This document shows positions 1 through 7,434 of a stretch of 16,082 bases of DNA, piece after piece. Below the pieces are notes generated by a model. That model was not told where the DNA came from. It saw nothing but the letters and a program-made list of their open reading frames with translations, and did no database searches. Made by a program: the position numbers and the translations under genes. Location: assembly GCA_021792045.1 (NCBI GenBank), contig JAJYVJ010000028.1, positions 1 through 16,082 of the forward strand. Direction: 5' to 3'. This DNA is from Thermoplasmata archaeon. Lineage in GTDB: Archaea; Thermoplasmatota; Thermoplasmata; Thermoplasmatales; Thermoplasmataceae. Position 1 is the stretch's first letter, and every line of letters begins with the position of its first letter.

Positions 1-164
1 CGTTCTATTGTGTTGTCAATCTCGCTAATCACTCGGATTTTTCTGATATTCGGCCAGTATTCTGTTTCCTTGGAGAAATCAGTCAATACTTTCCAGCATT
101 CTTCTATCGATCCATATACAGTCTTTTCCTTGACCACTTTTACAATATTACTTTTGGGTTCCAT
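1..164 (-). CDS. SRPBCC/START-like domain protein, N-terminal 54 residues (gene continues past the window edge)
   Basis: Only the first 54 codons are in the window. ATG at 164 follows a strong Shine-Dalgarno sequence (AAAGGAGGT) that overlaps the end of the upstream dehydrogenase gene, so the two are probably co-translated. The peptide reads MEPKSNIVKVVKEKT, then VYGSIEECWKVLTDFSKETEYWP, the usual opening of SRPBCC (polyketide cyclase/START-like) proteins: a beta strand, then a helix-grip start where 'eecWkvltDfske.eyWP' lines up with the common 'e.vw..l.D...yp.w.p' pattern. Such proteins bind hydrophobic ligands in a helix-grip cavity. No ligand can be inferred here. The family call is moderate because the C-terminal two thirds is missing. 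Confidence 0.6.
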   Translation of the reverse strand, partial: MEPKSNIVKVVKEKTVYGSIEECWKVLTDFSKETEYWPNIRKIRVISEIDNTIE

Positions 165-170
165 GCCTTG

Positions 171-974
171 TTACCTCCTTTCATCGTTGAGAGGGTACCA
201 TAACCCTGCCATCCTGCCGCCGTCCACAATAAGGGTTTCGCCCGTTACAAATGATGACATGTCAGAAAGCAGAAAGGCGGCTGCCATAGCTACCTCCGAT
301 GGCTTTCCAGTCCTGTACATAGGCACCGCCTGCCTCATTTGTTCCACAATAACGGGGTCCGATAACCTGTATGTAGAGATTGGTCCAGGAGCTATAGCGT
401 TTATCCTGATTGATTCCCTTGAATAATCAAGTGCAGCAGATTTGGTAAGTCCTATGACGCCCTGTTTAGCGGCTGCATACGCAGACATTCCCCTTACGCC
501 CTGGATACCTGCGGTAGATGACATATTCACTATGGATCCACCGCCTGATCCCAGAAGTGCAGGGATTTCTGCCTTCATTGAATAAAATGTGCCGAAAAGG
601 TTCACCGAAAGGGCGGTAGCAAAATTCTCCAGGCCAAGGTTTGCGAGTTTCCCTGGAAGATGCCAGCTCCCTGCATTGTTGAATGCTCCGTCCAGCCGTC
701 CGTAAGTCTCCATTGTCATCTTAACGGCAGCTTCAATGGAAGGATAATCGGTAACATCGACGGCAAACCCTGAGGCGTCGTATCCTGCATGTTCAAGTTC
801 TTTCACAATACTGTTGATCTTATCGATATCCCTAGCTACAAGAACAGTTCTGGCGCCAAGCTTCGAGAATGTCCTCGCGGATTCTTCCCCAATACCCCCG
901 CTTGCACCAGTGACTAGTATCACCTTTCTGCGCAGAATGTCAGTTGTTGGTAACATGTCGCTTTCTGAACTCAT
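171..974 (-). CDS. short-chain dehydrogenase/reductase (SDR), 267 aa
   Basis: This is a classical SDR oxidoreductase, a cytosolic NAD(P)-dependent Rossmann enzyme. Visible motifs are the cofactor loop TGASGGIG (residues 22-29), the NNAG motif (99-102), structural N125, catalytic S153, and Y166-x3-K170. The C-terminus has the family's usual 'VTGETLIVDGG' stretch near the end. At 267 aa it has full SDR length. The substrate cannot be read from sequence; relatives include 3-oxoacyl-ACP reductases and sugar dehydrogenases. The start ATG at 974 overlaps the stop of the upstream SHOCT gene by four bases (ATGA), and the SRPBCC gene follows after six bases, so the three form one transcription unit. 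R48 after the second beta strand might favour NADP, but this is weak. The SDR assignment itself is secure. Confidence 0.93.
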   Translation of the reverse strand: MSSESDMLPTTDILRRKVILVTGASGGIGEESARTFSKLGARTVLVARDIDKINSIVKELEHAGYDASGFAVDVTDYPSIEAAVKMTMETYGRLDGAFNNAGSWHLPGKLANLGLENFATALSVNLFGTFYSMKAEIPALLGSGGGSIVNMSSTAGIQGVRGMSAYAAAKQGVIGLTKSAALDYSRESIRINAIAPGPISTYRLSDPVIVEQMRQAVPMYRTGKPSEVAMAAAFLLSDMSSFVTGETLIVDGGRMAGLWYPLNDERR

Positions 975-1267
975 TCTACCTTCCCTCCACCCAGCTTTTT
1001 CGCTAGTCGGTCGTACTGCTCCTCGTCTATGTCTCCCTCCGCAAGCCTCAGCTTGAGGACTTCAATATGGGACCCATCTGACAATCCCCTGTTGCAGTAG
1101 AAAGCGCCTCCCCAATATCTTCTGCGACTGGCAAACCTCCATAAAAGAAACCAGACAAAAAAGAAAAGCGCCAATGGAAGTACCCAGAAAAGTGGAAAAT
1201 ACCATGGAAATATCCAATTGCCTTCTGCTGTAGTTCCGATCAACATTTGATAAAGCAACATCTTCAA
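971..1267 (-). CDS. small membrane protein with C-terminal SHOCT domain, 98 aa
   Basis: The N-terminal half holds one strongly hydrophobic, aromatic-rich segment (about residues 17-44, WIFPWYFPLFW onward) followed by a basic RRR patch, so it is a single-pass membrane protein with its C-terminus probably cytoplasmic. The last 30 residues (LKLRLAEGDIDEEQYDRLAKKL) match the SHOCT motif, a short C-terminal helical domain common in bacterial and archaeal membrane proteins and thought to mediate oligomerisation. The function is unknown. ATG at 1267 or the second ATG at 1261 could be the start; an A/T-rich element around 1280-1288 fits a leaderless start at 1261 slightly better. The stop overlaps the downstream dehydrogenase start, and the gene is divergent from the TrmB regulator, which may control it. 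Confidence 0.75.
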   Translation of the reverse strand: MKMLLYQMLIGTTAEGNWIFPWYFPLFWVLPLALFFFVWFLLWRFASRRRYWGGAFYCNRGLSDGSHIEVLKLRLAEGDIDEEQYDRLAKKLGGGKVE

Positions 1268-1298
1268 ATCGCCTTGATTTAAGATATGCTTCAGAGAT

Positions 1299-1308
1299 GT
1301 TATTATAT
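1299..1308 (+). promoter_or_regulatory. TATA element for the TrmB-family gene, leaderless start
   Basis: The A/T block TTATTATATAT is centred about 26 bases before the ATG at 1331, the spacing expected between an archaeal TATA box and its transcription start. The mRNA should therefore begin at or beside the start codon. This is the main reason for choosing ATG 1331 over upstream in-frame codons, since no Shine-Dalgarno sequence is present. The element sits in the 63-base gap shared with the divergent SHOCT gene. Confidence 0.6.
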
Positions 1309-1330
1309 ATTCGTGACCTTTGGAGTAACA

Positions 1331-2143
1331 ATGTCAGGAGTCTGGGAAAATCTGGTCAATGTGGGACTAACAGAAAACGAGGCGAAGGTTGTTGAATGCC
1401 TTATAAACAAAGGTGTCGCAAGCGCGTCCGATATTTACAGAGAATCCAGAGTTCCGCGGAACAAGGTATACGAAATACTGGAAAAACTATCGAAGTCCGG
1501 ATATGTAGAAATTCAACCTGGAAGGCCGGTTTTGTTCAAGTTAAACAATATGGAAAGAATACTTTCGCTGATTGTAGAGGAAAAGAAGAGGTCTGTTGAG
1601 AAAATAATTGATTTCATAAAGTCTGGAAATCAGGAGGACACGGAAACGAGTGATCCATGGGCATGGATTGTACACGGAAGGGGTGCAGTCAGGATAAAAC
1701 TAATAGACCTTGCGAAGTACGCATCTTCGAGCATTTTCATGATTGGAGGATACCCCAACTCATACATCGAACACATGGCATCAATAATGAAAAACTCCGC
1801 TCGACCCGGGATCAATACCAGACTTATATGCATGGTGAACCCATTCCAGGAACCACCTGAATCAAGGGAACGTTCAAAAATGGTTGAGTATAGAACAGTC
1901 AGGCTTAATGCGGTCCAAAGTGGTTCACTGGATAAATATGACGCAAAGATAATCGATGGTTTCAGGCAAATTTCTGGTCAGGGTTGTGCTGTCGTTATAG
2001 ATGAGAAACTCTCCTTTAATATTGTTGATAAATCTGAAGACCAGTCCAAGGCAACCGCAATACTGCTTAAGTTTCCCGGAGTACCTATAATCCAGAAAAG
2101 CACAATTGAAAGGATCATGTCGATTGCAACTAGAAGGTGCTAA
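1331..2143 (+). CDS. TrmB-family transcriptional regulator, 270 aa
   Basis: The N-terminus is a winged helix of the TrmB type: 'NVGLTENEAKVVECLINKG' (about residues 10-28), then 'SASDIYRESRVPRNKVYEIL' as the recognition-helix region and 'LSKSGYVEIQPGRPVLFK' as the wing. A short linker helix (about 73-95) leads to a C-terminal effector domain from about residue 105 (DPWAWIVHGRGAVRIKLIDLAKYASSS), which resembles the phospholipase-D-like effector region of TrmB proteins. In characterised archaeal members such as TrmB and TrmBL1 this part binds sugars; no ligand can be named here. The length is typical of shorter family members. The gene is divergent from the SHOCT-SDR-SRPBCC operon, an obvious candidate target. 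A T-tract at 2259 may end the transcript. Confidence 0.85.
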   Translation: MSGVWENLVNVGLTENEAKVVECLINKGVASASDIYRESRVPRNKVYEILEKLSKSGYVEIQPGRPVLFKLNNMERILSLIVEEKKRSVEKIIDFIKSGNQEDTETSDPWAWIVHGRGAVRIKLIDLAKYASSSIFMIGGYPNSYIEHMASIMKNSARPGINTRLICMVNPFQEPPESRERSKMVEYRTVRLNAVQSGSLDKYDAKIIDGFRQISGQGCAVVIDEKLSFNIVDKSEDQSKATAILLKFPGVPIIQKSTIERIMSIATRRC

Positions 2144-2454
2144 CCAGCGGAAGCAAGTATGATTTCTACTGATTACAATACAAAGCTTAATTTTCTGAGA
2201 ATTTTCAGGCTGTTTTAATGCCTTTGAATCACCCTTTGAATAACGTATCTAACCTGCCTTTTTTTTCAAAATAGTGTCTGGAGTATAACATAAACCAGGG
2301 GAAATTCCACAGATCAACGTGACAATGAATCTAATACGTCGCTTTCTCTAAGTTACCGACCTTAACTTCTTCCGATTTTAACAATTAGGTATTACGCCGT
2401 TAAACAGATCAATAATCTCCTGAACAATTATTGGAACCTCCCAGATTACAAATA
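2144..2454. other. intergenic region with a T-tract terminator and a short tandem repeat, no gene seen
   Basis: About 310 bases separate the TrmB gene from the first toxin-antitoxin module. I see no convincing reading frame, no tRNA and no IS end. It holds a nine-base tandem (CCTTTGAAT at 2221-2229 and 2233-2241), the T-run at 2259-2266, and A/T-rich sequence around 2424-2432 that could be the antitoxin promoter. The change from chromosome-like to island-like content falls in this gap. Confidence 0.5.
2259..2266 (+). terminator. probable T-tract terminator downstream of the TrmB gene
   Basis: Eight consecutive T bases follow AACCTGCC, about 115 bases after the stop of the regulator gene. Archaeal termination commonly occurs at such T-runs without a strong hairpin, and none is obvious here. 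No other T-run of this length lies between the regulator and the next gene. Confidence 0.4.
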
Positions 2455-2679
2455 GTGCCTAAATCAGAAATCACCACAATTCAGTTGGAGAGATCGGTTC
2501 TGGAAGCACTCAAAAGAGTCAAGACCTATCCGCGAGAGACATATAGCGAAACAATTCTTAATCTCATAAAAAATTCAGAGGAAACAAGAGAGTTGGGAAC
2601 TTTCGTGCAAAAGGCCCAGGAAGAGAGGATGAAACAGCTTTGGGAAGAAGGAGATTACTCAGGATGGGAACATGCCTGA
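2455..2679 (+). CDS. antitoxin of a PemK/MazF-like module (archaeal DUF7557-type), 74 aa
   Basis: The protein begins PKSEITTIQLERSVLEALKRVK and continues YPRETYSETILNLIKN, the pattern of small archaeal antitoxins (a strand followed by two helices, ribbon-helix-helix-like, with the 'h.reTY.e.il.Li' signature). The last 30 residues are charged and end in an aromatic tail (WEEGDYSGWEHA), probably the toxin-neutralising part. I chose GTG at 2455 rather than the upstream in-frame TTG at 2431 because the duplicate at 15402 also starts at this GTG and similarity to it fades about seven bases upstream. The stop overlaps the toxin gene start by eight bases, as in TA operons. The expected role is to bind the toxin and repress its own promoter. 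A diverged, nonsense-mutated copy lies 12,947 bases downstream. Confidence 0.7.
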   Translation: MPKSEITTIQLERSVLEALKRVKTYPRETYSETILNLIKNSEETRELGTFVQKAQEERMKQLWEEGDYSGWEHA

Positions 2680-2872
2680 ACCAGGTGACGTAGTAATTAC
2701 AAGGGTAAAATTCACTGATTCCGACAACTCTAAAATTCGTCCAGCCCTTATATTGTTCGAGGAACTAGGAAACGTTATCATAGCCGGGATAACAACTAAC
2801 ACGCGAATGAATGGTATGAGAATATCCAAGAACGAAGGCGCTGCCCAGGATAGCATTCTTCCGTATAATTGA
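2672..2872 (+). pseudogene. PemK/MazF-like endoribonuclease toxin, C-terminally truncated, 66 aa
   Basis: MPEPGDVVITRVKFTDSDNS followed by KIRPALILFEELGNVIIAGI matches the opening of PemK/MazF-type toxins: GDVV, a 'fTD..nsK.RPalil' segment, and the 'vIiAgITtN' strand. These toxins are mRNA interferases with an SH3-like fold. The family normally continues after 'GAAQDSIL' with about 30 more residues, but here a TGA follows PYN, so the product lacks its last strand and helix and is probably inactive. The following DNA is open in another frame (see 2820-3026) but does not read as the missing toxin tail. Coupled translation is expected, since the ATG lies inside the end of the antitoxin gene. The second copy of the module has an even shorter remnant. 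Confidence 0.6.
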
Positions 2873-3026
2873 GGATGGACGGTTGTTCGATACAACTTTC
2901 GTCCTTGCAGATGAAGCAGAAGGATATGTTTCTATCATGATGAACACGCTGAATTCTAATCATGCATCGCATCCGCTCCTGGAATACTATTCAGAACTGG
3001 ATGATGAGGTATGGGAGTGGATATGA
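2820..3026 (+). pseudogene. open C-terminal gene fragment of unknown family, 68 codons
   Basis: This frame, different from that of the toxin, is open from just after a TGA at 2817 to a TGA at 3024 and reads FRIIEDGRLFDTTFVLADEA and onward to LLEYYSELDDEVWEWI. The composition (acidic and aromatic, no rare repeats) looks like real protein. The only start candidate after the toxin stop is TTG 2883. It may be the tail of a second gene joined to the truncated toxin by a deletion, or the toxin's own divergent C-terminus after a frameshift near 2850. I do not recognise the family. The next gene's promoter begins about 50 bases later. Confidence 0.35.
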
Positions 3027-3073
3027 GGATTACGATAAGATAAGTGGAGAATTATTTGACCAAAAGTATAATG

Positions 3074-3082
3074 TATATAAAA
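3074..3082 (+). promoter_or_regulatory. TATA box upstream of the KwaB-like gene
   Basis: TATATAAAA is a near-ideal archaeal TATA box. A transcription start about 26 bases downstream would fall near 3104, just before AGGAG at 3105-3109, which lies seven bases before the ATG at 3117. This gives a very short leader carrying a Shine-Dalgarno sequence. Confidence 0.6.
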
Positions 3083-3116
3083 TGACTAATAGAAATGGAC
3101 TTCTAGGAGAAAAGAA

Positions 3117-4148
3117 ATGATTCAAAATGAAAATCAGTATCGAGAAGTTATAGCAAGCACTCTCAGTAAACTTGACGAACTCAAAAAAACCCCAAGGCCT
3201 TCTGATGTTAAACTTAGATATATCTATAGAATAAAAGACTCGGGCGATCCTGGCGATAAAACGAAGTATTACACTGAAAGAATAGAAATTGCAGATAAAA
3301 CTAAGGTAGAAGTATTAGAACGCCTTATAGAAGATTTTGAAAAAAAGAGAGAAGAAAATATTAGTGTCCATCTAAACTATAACTTAAATTACCCGATAAC
3401 AAGAGGGGCAGTTGGAATTTTAAATGAGGAATCCTACCCAGAGGAATTAAAGAGCCTCGTTGAAGAACTTTCATCGCAGCCTTCTTCTGATCCGAAAAGA
3501 CGTAGTGTGAAGAAAAGCAATAGAAAGTTAGATATTCCTATAGCTTATTCGATTGAATTTAACGGCATATATTATATTAAGACTATTGAGAAGATAAAAA
3601 TTGCCTCAGGAAAAAAGCTGGAGAAATCTCTGATCTTTGGAACAAAGTCTCAAAGAATAGTAAACATAGATCAAGACCTACTTGTAATAGTTTTAACTGA
3701 ACCAGATCTTGTTATATACTCAAAAGAAAACGAAGAAGACCCGGCATTTGTATATAGTTCTCATAAACTAGGGACTATTTGCGCAACTTATGAATATATG
3801 AGAAGAAAAATACGAGAAAGTAAAGGTGAGTTAGATAAGGTACTAGACGATTCAACCTCTCTTTTGACTTATCTCGATAAGGAATGGAATACTGTTCATA
3901 CCTTCTATTTTGCTCTAAAAAGGGGTGACCTTAGTATTTTAGATAATAATTATATTGATATTCTCAGGAATAAATTCTTGGGAAACCGAATCCAAAAGGA
4001 TAGTGGAGGTAAACTTATCACTCAACACCTATCCGGAAAGGATATATATTGTATATTGACATGTAAGTATGGAACACTTGTGAATCGAAAAGGCGAAGAG
4101 GAAAAAGGGATAGTCGAGAGTTTCAACAGAATTCAGTCAAATGTTTAA
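3117..4148 (+). CDS. KwaB-like (DUF4868-like) defence protein candidate, 343 aa
   Basis: This soluble, Lys/Glu-rich protein has no signal peptide and no membrane segment. The N-terminal 80 residues are charged and alpha/beta; residues 115-140 form a low-complexity basic linker. The middle block IAYSIEFNGIYYIKTIEKIK (about 142-161) followed by FGTKSQRIVNIDQDLLVIVL (174-193), then 'TEPDLVIYS', resembles the DUF4868 pattern in which a 'Y.i.....yyik' strand leads to '.f..I.d.ii.i...iDlvI'. DUF4868 is the domain of KwaB in the two-gene Kiwa anti-phage system. The assignment comes from pattern memory, not a search. The strongest support is the neighbour: its stop overlaps the stop of a convergent membrane-protein gene resembling KwaA. 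Normally kwaA and kwaB lie in the same direction, so this arrangement is unusual. Confidence 0.4.
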   Translation: MIQNENQYREVIASTLSKLDELKKTPRPSDVKLRYIYRIKDSGDPGDKTKYYTERIEIADKTKVEVLERLIEDFEKKREENISVHLNYNLNYPITRGAVGILNEESYPEELKSLVEELSSQPSSDPKRRSVKKSNRKLDIPIAYSIEFNGIYYIKTIEKIKIASGKKLEKSLIFGTKSQRIVNIDQDLLVIVLTEPDLVIYSKENEEDPAFVYSSHKLGTICATYEYMRRKIRESKGELDKVLDDSTSLLTYLDKEWNTVHTFYFALKRGDLSILDNNYIDILRNKFLGNRIQKDSGGKLITQHLSGKDIYCILTCKYGTLVNRKGEEEKGIVESFNRIQSNV

Positions 4149-4681
4149 CTCGTTTCATAATCATATACAACATTAAGATAATATAATAATTCGTGAATTC
4201 TCGATACCTTTAATTCTTCTCCCATTTTTGGTCTCCTTTTAGATATTAGATAAATTTGTGCCCCTTTTTCGGTTTTAATCTCCATCTCCTTGTAGCCAAA
4301 TAATACTAGAAAAGGGTTAAACAGCATAATTTTTGCTTCGTTAGACAGAGTATATATTATTAGCATAATAATAGCAAGAACCAGAAGCCCCTTAACTGGT
4401 TGTAGGAAAAGAACGGAAGGTAGAGCTATGGAATATGATAAATAATATGCAATCACATCGTTTCCTATGTTTTTGGTGTCTGAAATTTTATAAGATTCTT
4501 TGTCACAATTTTTAAGGTTTTTTTCACTAAAAATCTGCCGCCATATTATGTTACAAAAGGCACTTAAGAAGACGGGAATTAACCAAACACTAAGGGCATA
4601 TCCGATATAGACAATGTATGTTATAAAAAAAATAGGAGAAAAATTGCCAATAAATGCTAAAAATGTTTGATAGCCCTTCAT
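4145..4681 (-). CDS. four-helix membrane protein, KwaA-like candidate, 178 aa
   Basis: Four hydrophobic segments are visible at about residues 7-29, 31-47, 76-94 and 97-113, with a polar, Lys-rich loop between the second and third. They are followed by FNPFLVLFGY (121-130) and a soluble tail reading 'KEMEIKTEKGAQIYLISKRR'. The sequence 'NP.l.LfGY....t..g...yLiSkr' is, as I recall it, shared by small membrane proteins of the KwaA type, which have four membrane helices. In Kiwa, KwaA senses phage attack at the membrane and works with KwaB. ATG at 4681 follows an AAAGGTAAG Shine-Dalgarno sequence. The gene is convergent with the KwaB-like gene and their stop codons share three bases. The Kiwa link is an inference; the membrane topology is well supported. 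Confidence 0.45.
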   Translation of the reverse strand: MKGYQTFLAFIGNFSPIFFITYIVYIGYALSVWLIPVFLSAFCNIIWRQIFSEKNLKNCDKESYKISDTKNIGNDVIAYYLSYSIALPSVLFLQPVKGLLVLAIIMLIIYTLSNEAKIMLFNPFLVLFGYKEMEIKTEKGAQIYLISKRRPKMGEELKVSRIHELLYYLNVVYDYETS

Positions 4682-5095
4682 GTATACTTACCTTTTAACG
4701 TTGAGAGATAAAAAAACGACACCTTCAATACCTGTCTTGTTCTTAAATTTTTACCTATTTTATTCACGTTGCCCCAAGTAACGAAGTGGACCTATCTTCT
4801 TAAAGATAGCTATCTTAAGCGTTATACATTAACTGAAGCGAAGTTGGAAATCAGGAATTAGATGTTTTCAGCGCTTTGTCTCATTTCACCGTTTACAAAT
4901 AAGGTCGAAGTAAATCAAAAAATGCGTCGAATTATTAAACTTATGAACGGCATCCAATAATTTGTTTTTCTTATTCAATTAACCTTTACAACGCATGCGA
5001 TTTTCATGACTTCAGAGGAAAACATTAAGGAGCTGAAGCATAATATAGTCTTCAAGTCATTAATACATACATAAGTAAATGGAAGTGGTTCTAGT
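4682..5095. other. intergenic region with a palindrome cluster
   Basis: About 410 bases carry the promoter of the KwaA-like gene (minus strand) and that of the NYN-nuclease gene (plus strand; A/T-rich ACATACATAA about 5065-5074, 20-30 bases before TTG 5096). No reading frame convinced me. The notable element is the repeat cluster at 4792-4816, listed separately. Confidence 0.5.
4792..4816. repeat. alternating inverted repeats, possible operator
   Basis: CTATCTT (4792-4798), AAGATAG (4803-4809) and CTATCTT (4810-4816) alternate. The last two form a perfect 14-base palindrome, and the first two can pair across a four-base loop. The cluster lies about 110-135 bases upstream of the KwaA-like start and 280-300 bases upstream of the NYN gene. 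It could bind a dimeric regulator; no function is shown. Confidence 0.45.
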
Positions 5096-6577
5096 TTGGT
5101 AATAAGATGTTATGACATTGATCTGGCTCGTACCTACTTGATAAATTCTCTCGAGTCTGAACTTCCAATAGATGATTTTGGTCGGTATGTTCTAGATAAT
5201 AAGATTGAAAATGTATTCAGATATAAACCAACCATAGAATTCTTAAATGAAAGAAGAGTTTCGCTTAAATTCAAGGAGAGCATATTATTTGTCTGTTTTC
5301 ATAATCAAAACTTGTTCTGGACAGATTCCTGGGGATATACAGACATAAACGACTTTTTGGAAAGCTACGATAATCAAATATTTTTTGCAATCTACGAATC
5401 AAAAGAAAAGTATAAAGATCAGGTAAACTGGGAAGATTCTGTTGGCCAAATATACGAAGAGGTAAAGGCTCATAATTACACCTCCAAAGAAGAGTTAGAA
5501 GATTCTGTCAAATTTTTTATTGGTAATCTCGTAGACGCTTCCGTCTATAGGAATATCATACAATACGTAAAGGAGCATCGTTTTAGAAGAATAGATGAAC
5601 TGATAACATCTGTATCAGGAGGATTTGCAAATCTTGAAGACTACGTTGAAGCTAAGGAATCCAGGATACCAAATATTCAGACTTTGCAATCCTATAGGTT
5701 GGTTGAGGAACTTACTAATTATTTTGATTTTAAAAATTGGACCGAAGCATTATTGTTCGCTGTCCTATTAAAATTAAAAAAAGAAGAGGATGAAGAGACT
5801 GAATCCGAAAGGATGATGGTGGATTTAGACAAGATTTTCTACAAACTTCGAAACTACCTACCTAAAAATAACAATACTAAGTTCCCAAAAATAGCGAAGA
5901 AGGAAGACTTGGAAGATATTTTCCTAAAGAGATCCGCTTTTTCTTGGATAGGTTTCTATAGCCCTGCAAATAAGTCTTTTGAGTATTCACCAATGAAATT
6001 GTACATAGACGGCAGCAATATAGTTCACAATGGACGAAAGAGGGGTGAAATAAACAAGAACCTCGTTCGACCTGTCGTAAGTTACTTGGGTGATTGTATT
6101 AGTTGTCTGGAAAAAATTGGTATTTCACCCGCAGGAATTTACATTGATGCTCGCACAAACTGGTCTATTAATAAAGGCAATGAAGTTGAAAAAAAAGAAT
6201 ACAAAGAGTTCAAGTTTCGATACAATACAAAGCTAACATTATACAACGAAAAAGCTGATGAGAGATTAATTCAAAAATTAAAGGATGATCCAAACTGCTT
6301 TGTTATCTCAAACGATTCTTTTGACGAATACAATCTCAATGATGCAGAAAAAGGAAGATTAATATCGTTCGAACGCACTGAATCTGGGTACGTTTTCAGG
6401 AATTCGAATGGGAATTTAATCAATGATCTCATAGATTCTAAAAATAATGATTTCGAACAATACGTGAAAATAATGCCGTTGAACAACTTAGATAATTGGC
6501 CTTATCCGGAAAAATATGACTCCTTAGCAATTGACAGTTTTATTCAAACATTCAAGCCAAATACTGATGCGAAATGA
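5096..6577 (+). CDS. NYN/PIN-domain ribonuclease fused to a large N-terminal domain, 493 aa
   Basis: From residue 300 the protein carries an NYN/PIN-type nuclease domain of the Zc3h12a (Regnase) kind: MKLYIDGSNIVHNG (D305, N308), a central helix and strand (ISPAGIYIDAR), ADERLIQKLKDDPNCFVISN (D388, D407) and SFDEY (D410). Acidic residues at these positions bind the catalytic metal in the family, so the active site looks intact and an RNA substrate is likely. The first 299 residues are mostly helical and charged and match nothing I recognise. They could be a sensor or targeting domain. The only in-frame start before the conserved body is TTG 5096, since a stop lies at 5072; an A/T element 20-30 bases upstream suggests a short leader. 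The gene stands alone between the Kiwa-like pair and the large operon, fitting a defence effector. Confidence 0.7.
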   Translation: MVIRCYDIDLARTYLINSLESELPIDDFGRYVLDNKIENVFRYKPTIEFLNERRVSLKFKESILFVCFHNQNLFWTDSWGYTDINDFLESYDNQIFFAIYESKEKYKDQVNWEDSVGQIYEEVKAHNYTSKEELEDSVKFFIGNLVDASVYRNIIQYVKEHRFRRIDELITSVSGGFANLEDYVEAKESRIPNIQTLQSYRLVEELTNYFDFKNWTEALLFAVLLKLKKEEDEETESERMMVDLDKIFYKLRNYLPKNNNTKFPKIAKKEDLEDIFLKRSAFSWIGFYSPANKSFEYSPMKLYIDGSNIVHNGRKRGEINKNLVRPVVSYLGDCISCLEKIGISPAGIYIDARTNWSINKGNEVEKKEYKEFKFRYNTKLTLYNEKADERLIQKLKDDPNCFVISNDSFDEYNLNDAEKGRLISFERTESGYVFRNSNGNLINDLIDSKNNDFEQYVKIMPLNNLDNWPYPEKYDSLAIDSFIQTFKPNTDAK

Positions 6578-7434
6578 AACAATCCAAAATTGTGTTGTCC
6601 CTGTATCTATGTAAGAATTTTCTATAAAAGACATAGAAAAACACCAGATAGGTCAATTAAGTGCTTCGGATCTCTTTAAAATTCTGGGTAAAACTTTAAT
6701 TCCATCACTATGAAAAAGAAGATTTTTAAATTTGAGCGTAAAAAATGGAATCGTTAACAAAAGAGGGGGTTACCAATCAATTTATCAGCCGAAACATACG
6801 AAATCGATAAAGAATTAAGAGGGGGTAAGGAAGATTAGGTGGATAGGACCATCTATGACCTTAAACGATATGAAATTCTTTGCATAATCAAGCGTAGCTG
6901 TGAATGTCTTCTTTGAATGTGAGTCACACTGAATGCCCCTCTCCTATGATCAACCTGACATTCGTATCAACTGATGGATCGTGACGCTTCACATTCGTCA
7001 TGCTTAATGCAGTCTACTTTACACATTTTTTATACATTGATGAACCAGAACAGGTATAATAATTTGTAGAGTGTCTGTGAATCCATAGAAATAGCCATTC
7101 GGCAAGCAGTGAACTGTGAACTCTCGATTTTTGCCTATAATCATGTATGCATTATGGAGGTAAAACCTAGGAATTAATGCTAAAAGCCTGACCAAGAATC
7201 TGTCAAGGATGTACAATGGCTTGACTCATGGGCGGAACTTCATGGAATGGTCAGTCCAGAAGTCCATTAGTCGAGTATTAGAGTACATCCTTGATGAACA
7301 ACCCGAACTATGTGTCCATGGTTTTGACTAATCAACGAATCTAATTTATTCAGTCTTCCTTACCACAATCTCCCTAGGTAACTAACGGATATGTAATCGT
7401 CGGTTTAATTTTGATCCATTTCCTCATGCGGAAG
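6578..7434. other. intergenic region with decayed coding remnants
   Basis: No intact gene is visible in about 850 bases. A good TATA-like element (TTTTTAAATTT, about 6722-6732) is followed by GAGGGGG and a short open frame ending at 6838 that lacks an ATG, GTG or TTG start. Two minus-strand fragments at 6815-7001 look like pieces of one broken gene. A plus-strand stretch around 7163-7331 is open without a stop (NLGINAKSLTKNLSRMYNGL onward) but has no matching start. The region reads as a graveyard of old insertions. Confidence 0.4.
6815..7001 (-). pseudogene. possible broken minus-strand gene, two fragments in different frames
   Basis: From ATG at 7001 one frame reads MTNVKRHDPSVDTNVRLIIG and stops at 6924. 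An overlapping frame, open from 6943 to a TAA at 6815, reads CDSHSKKTFTATLDYAKNFI and onward. Joining the two by one frameshift near 6930 would give about 60 plausible residues. I do not recognise the protein, and with no homologue to compare, both pieces could be chance frames. Confidence 0.25.

Noticed and set aside
10..426. Plus-strand open frame of 138 codons
   Set aside because: It lies opposite the SRPBCC and SDR genes, whose motifs are unambiguous; the plus-strand frame has no recognisable family and no promoter.
2144..2454. tRNA gene serving as island attachment site
   Set aside because: I looked for cloverleaf arms and a T-loop GTTCRA sequence near the island edge and found none.
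7019..7216. Minus-strand frame of 65 codons in the gap after the NYN gene
   Set aside because: No promoter, no ribosome binding site and no recognisable motif; it may be part of decayed DNA but I could not support a gene.
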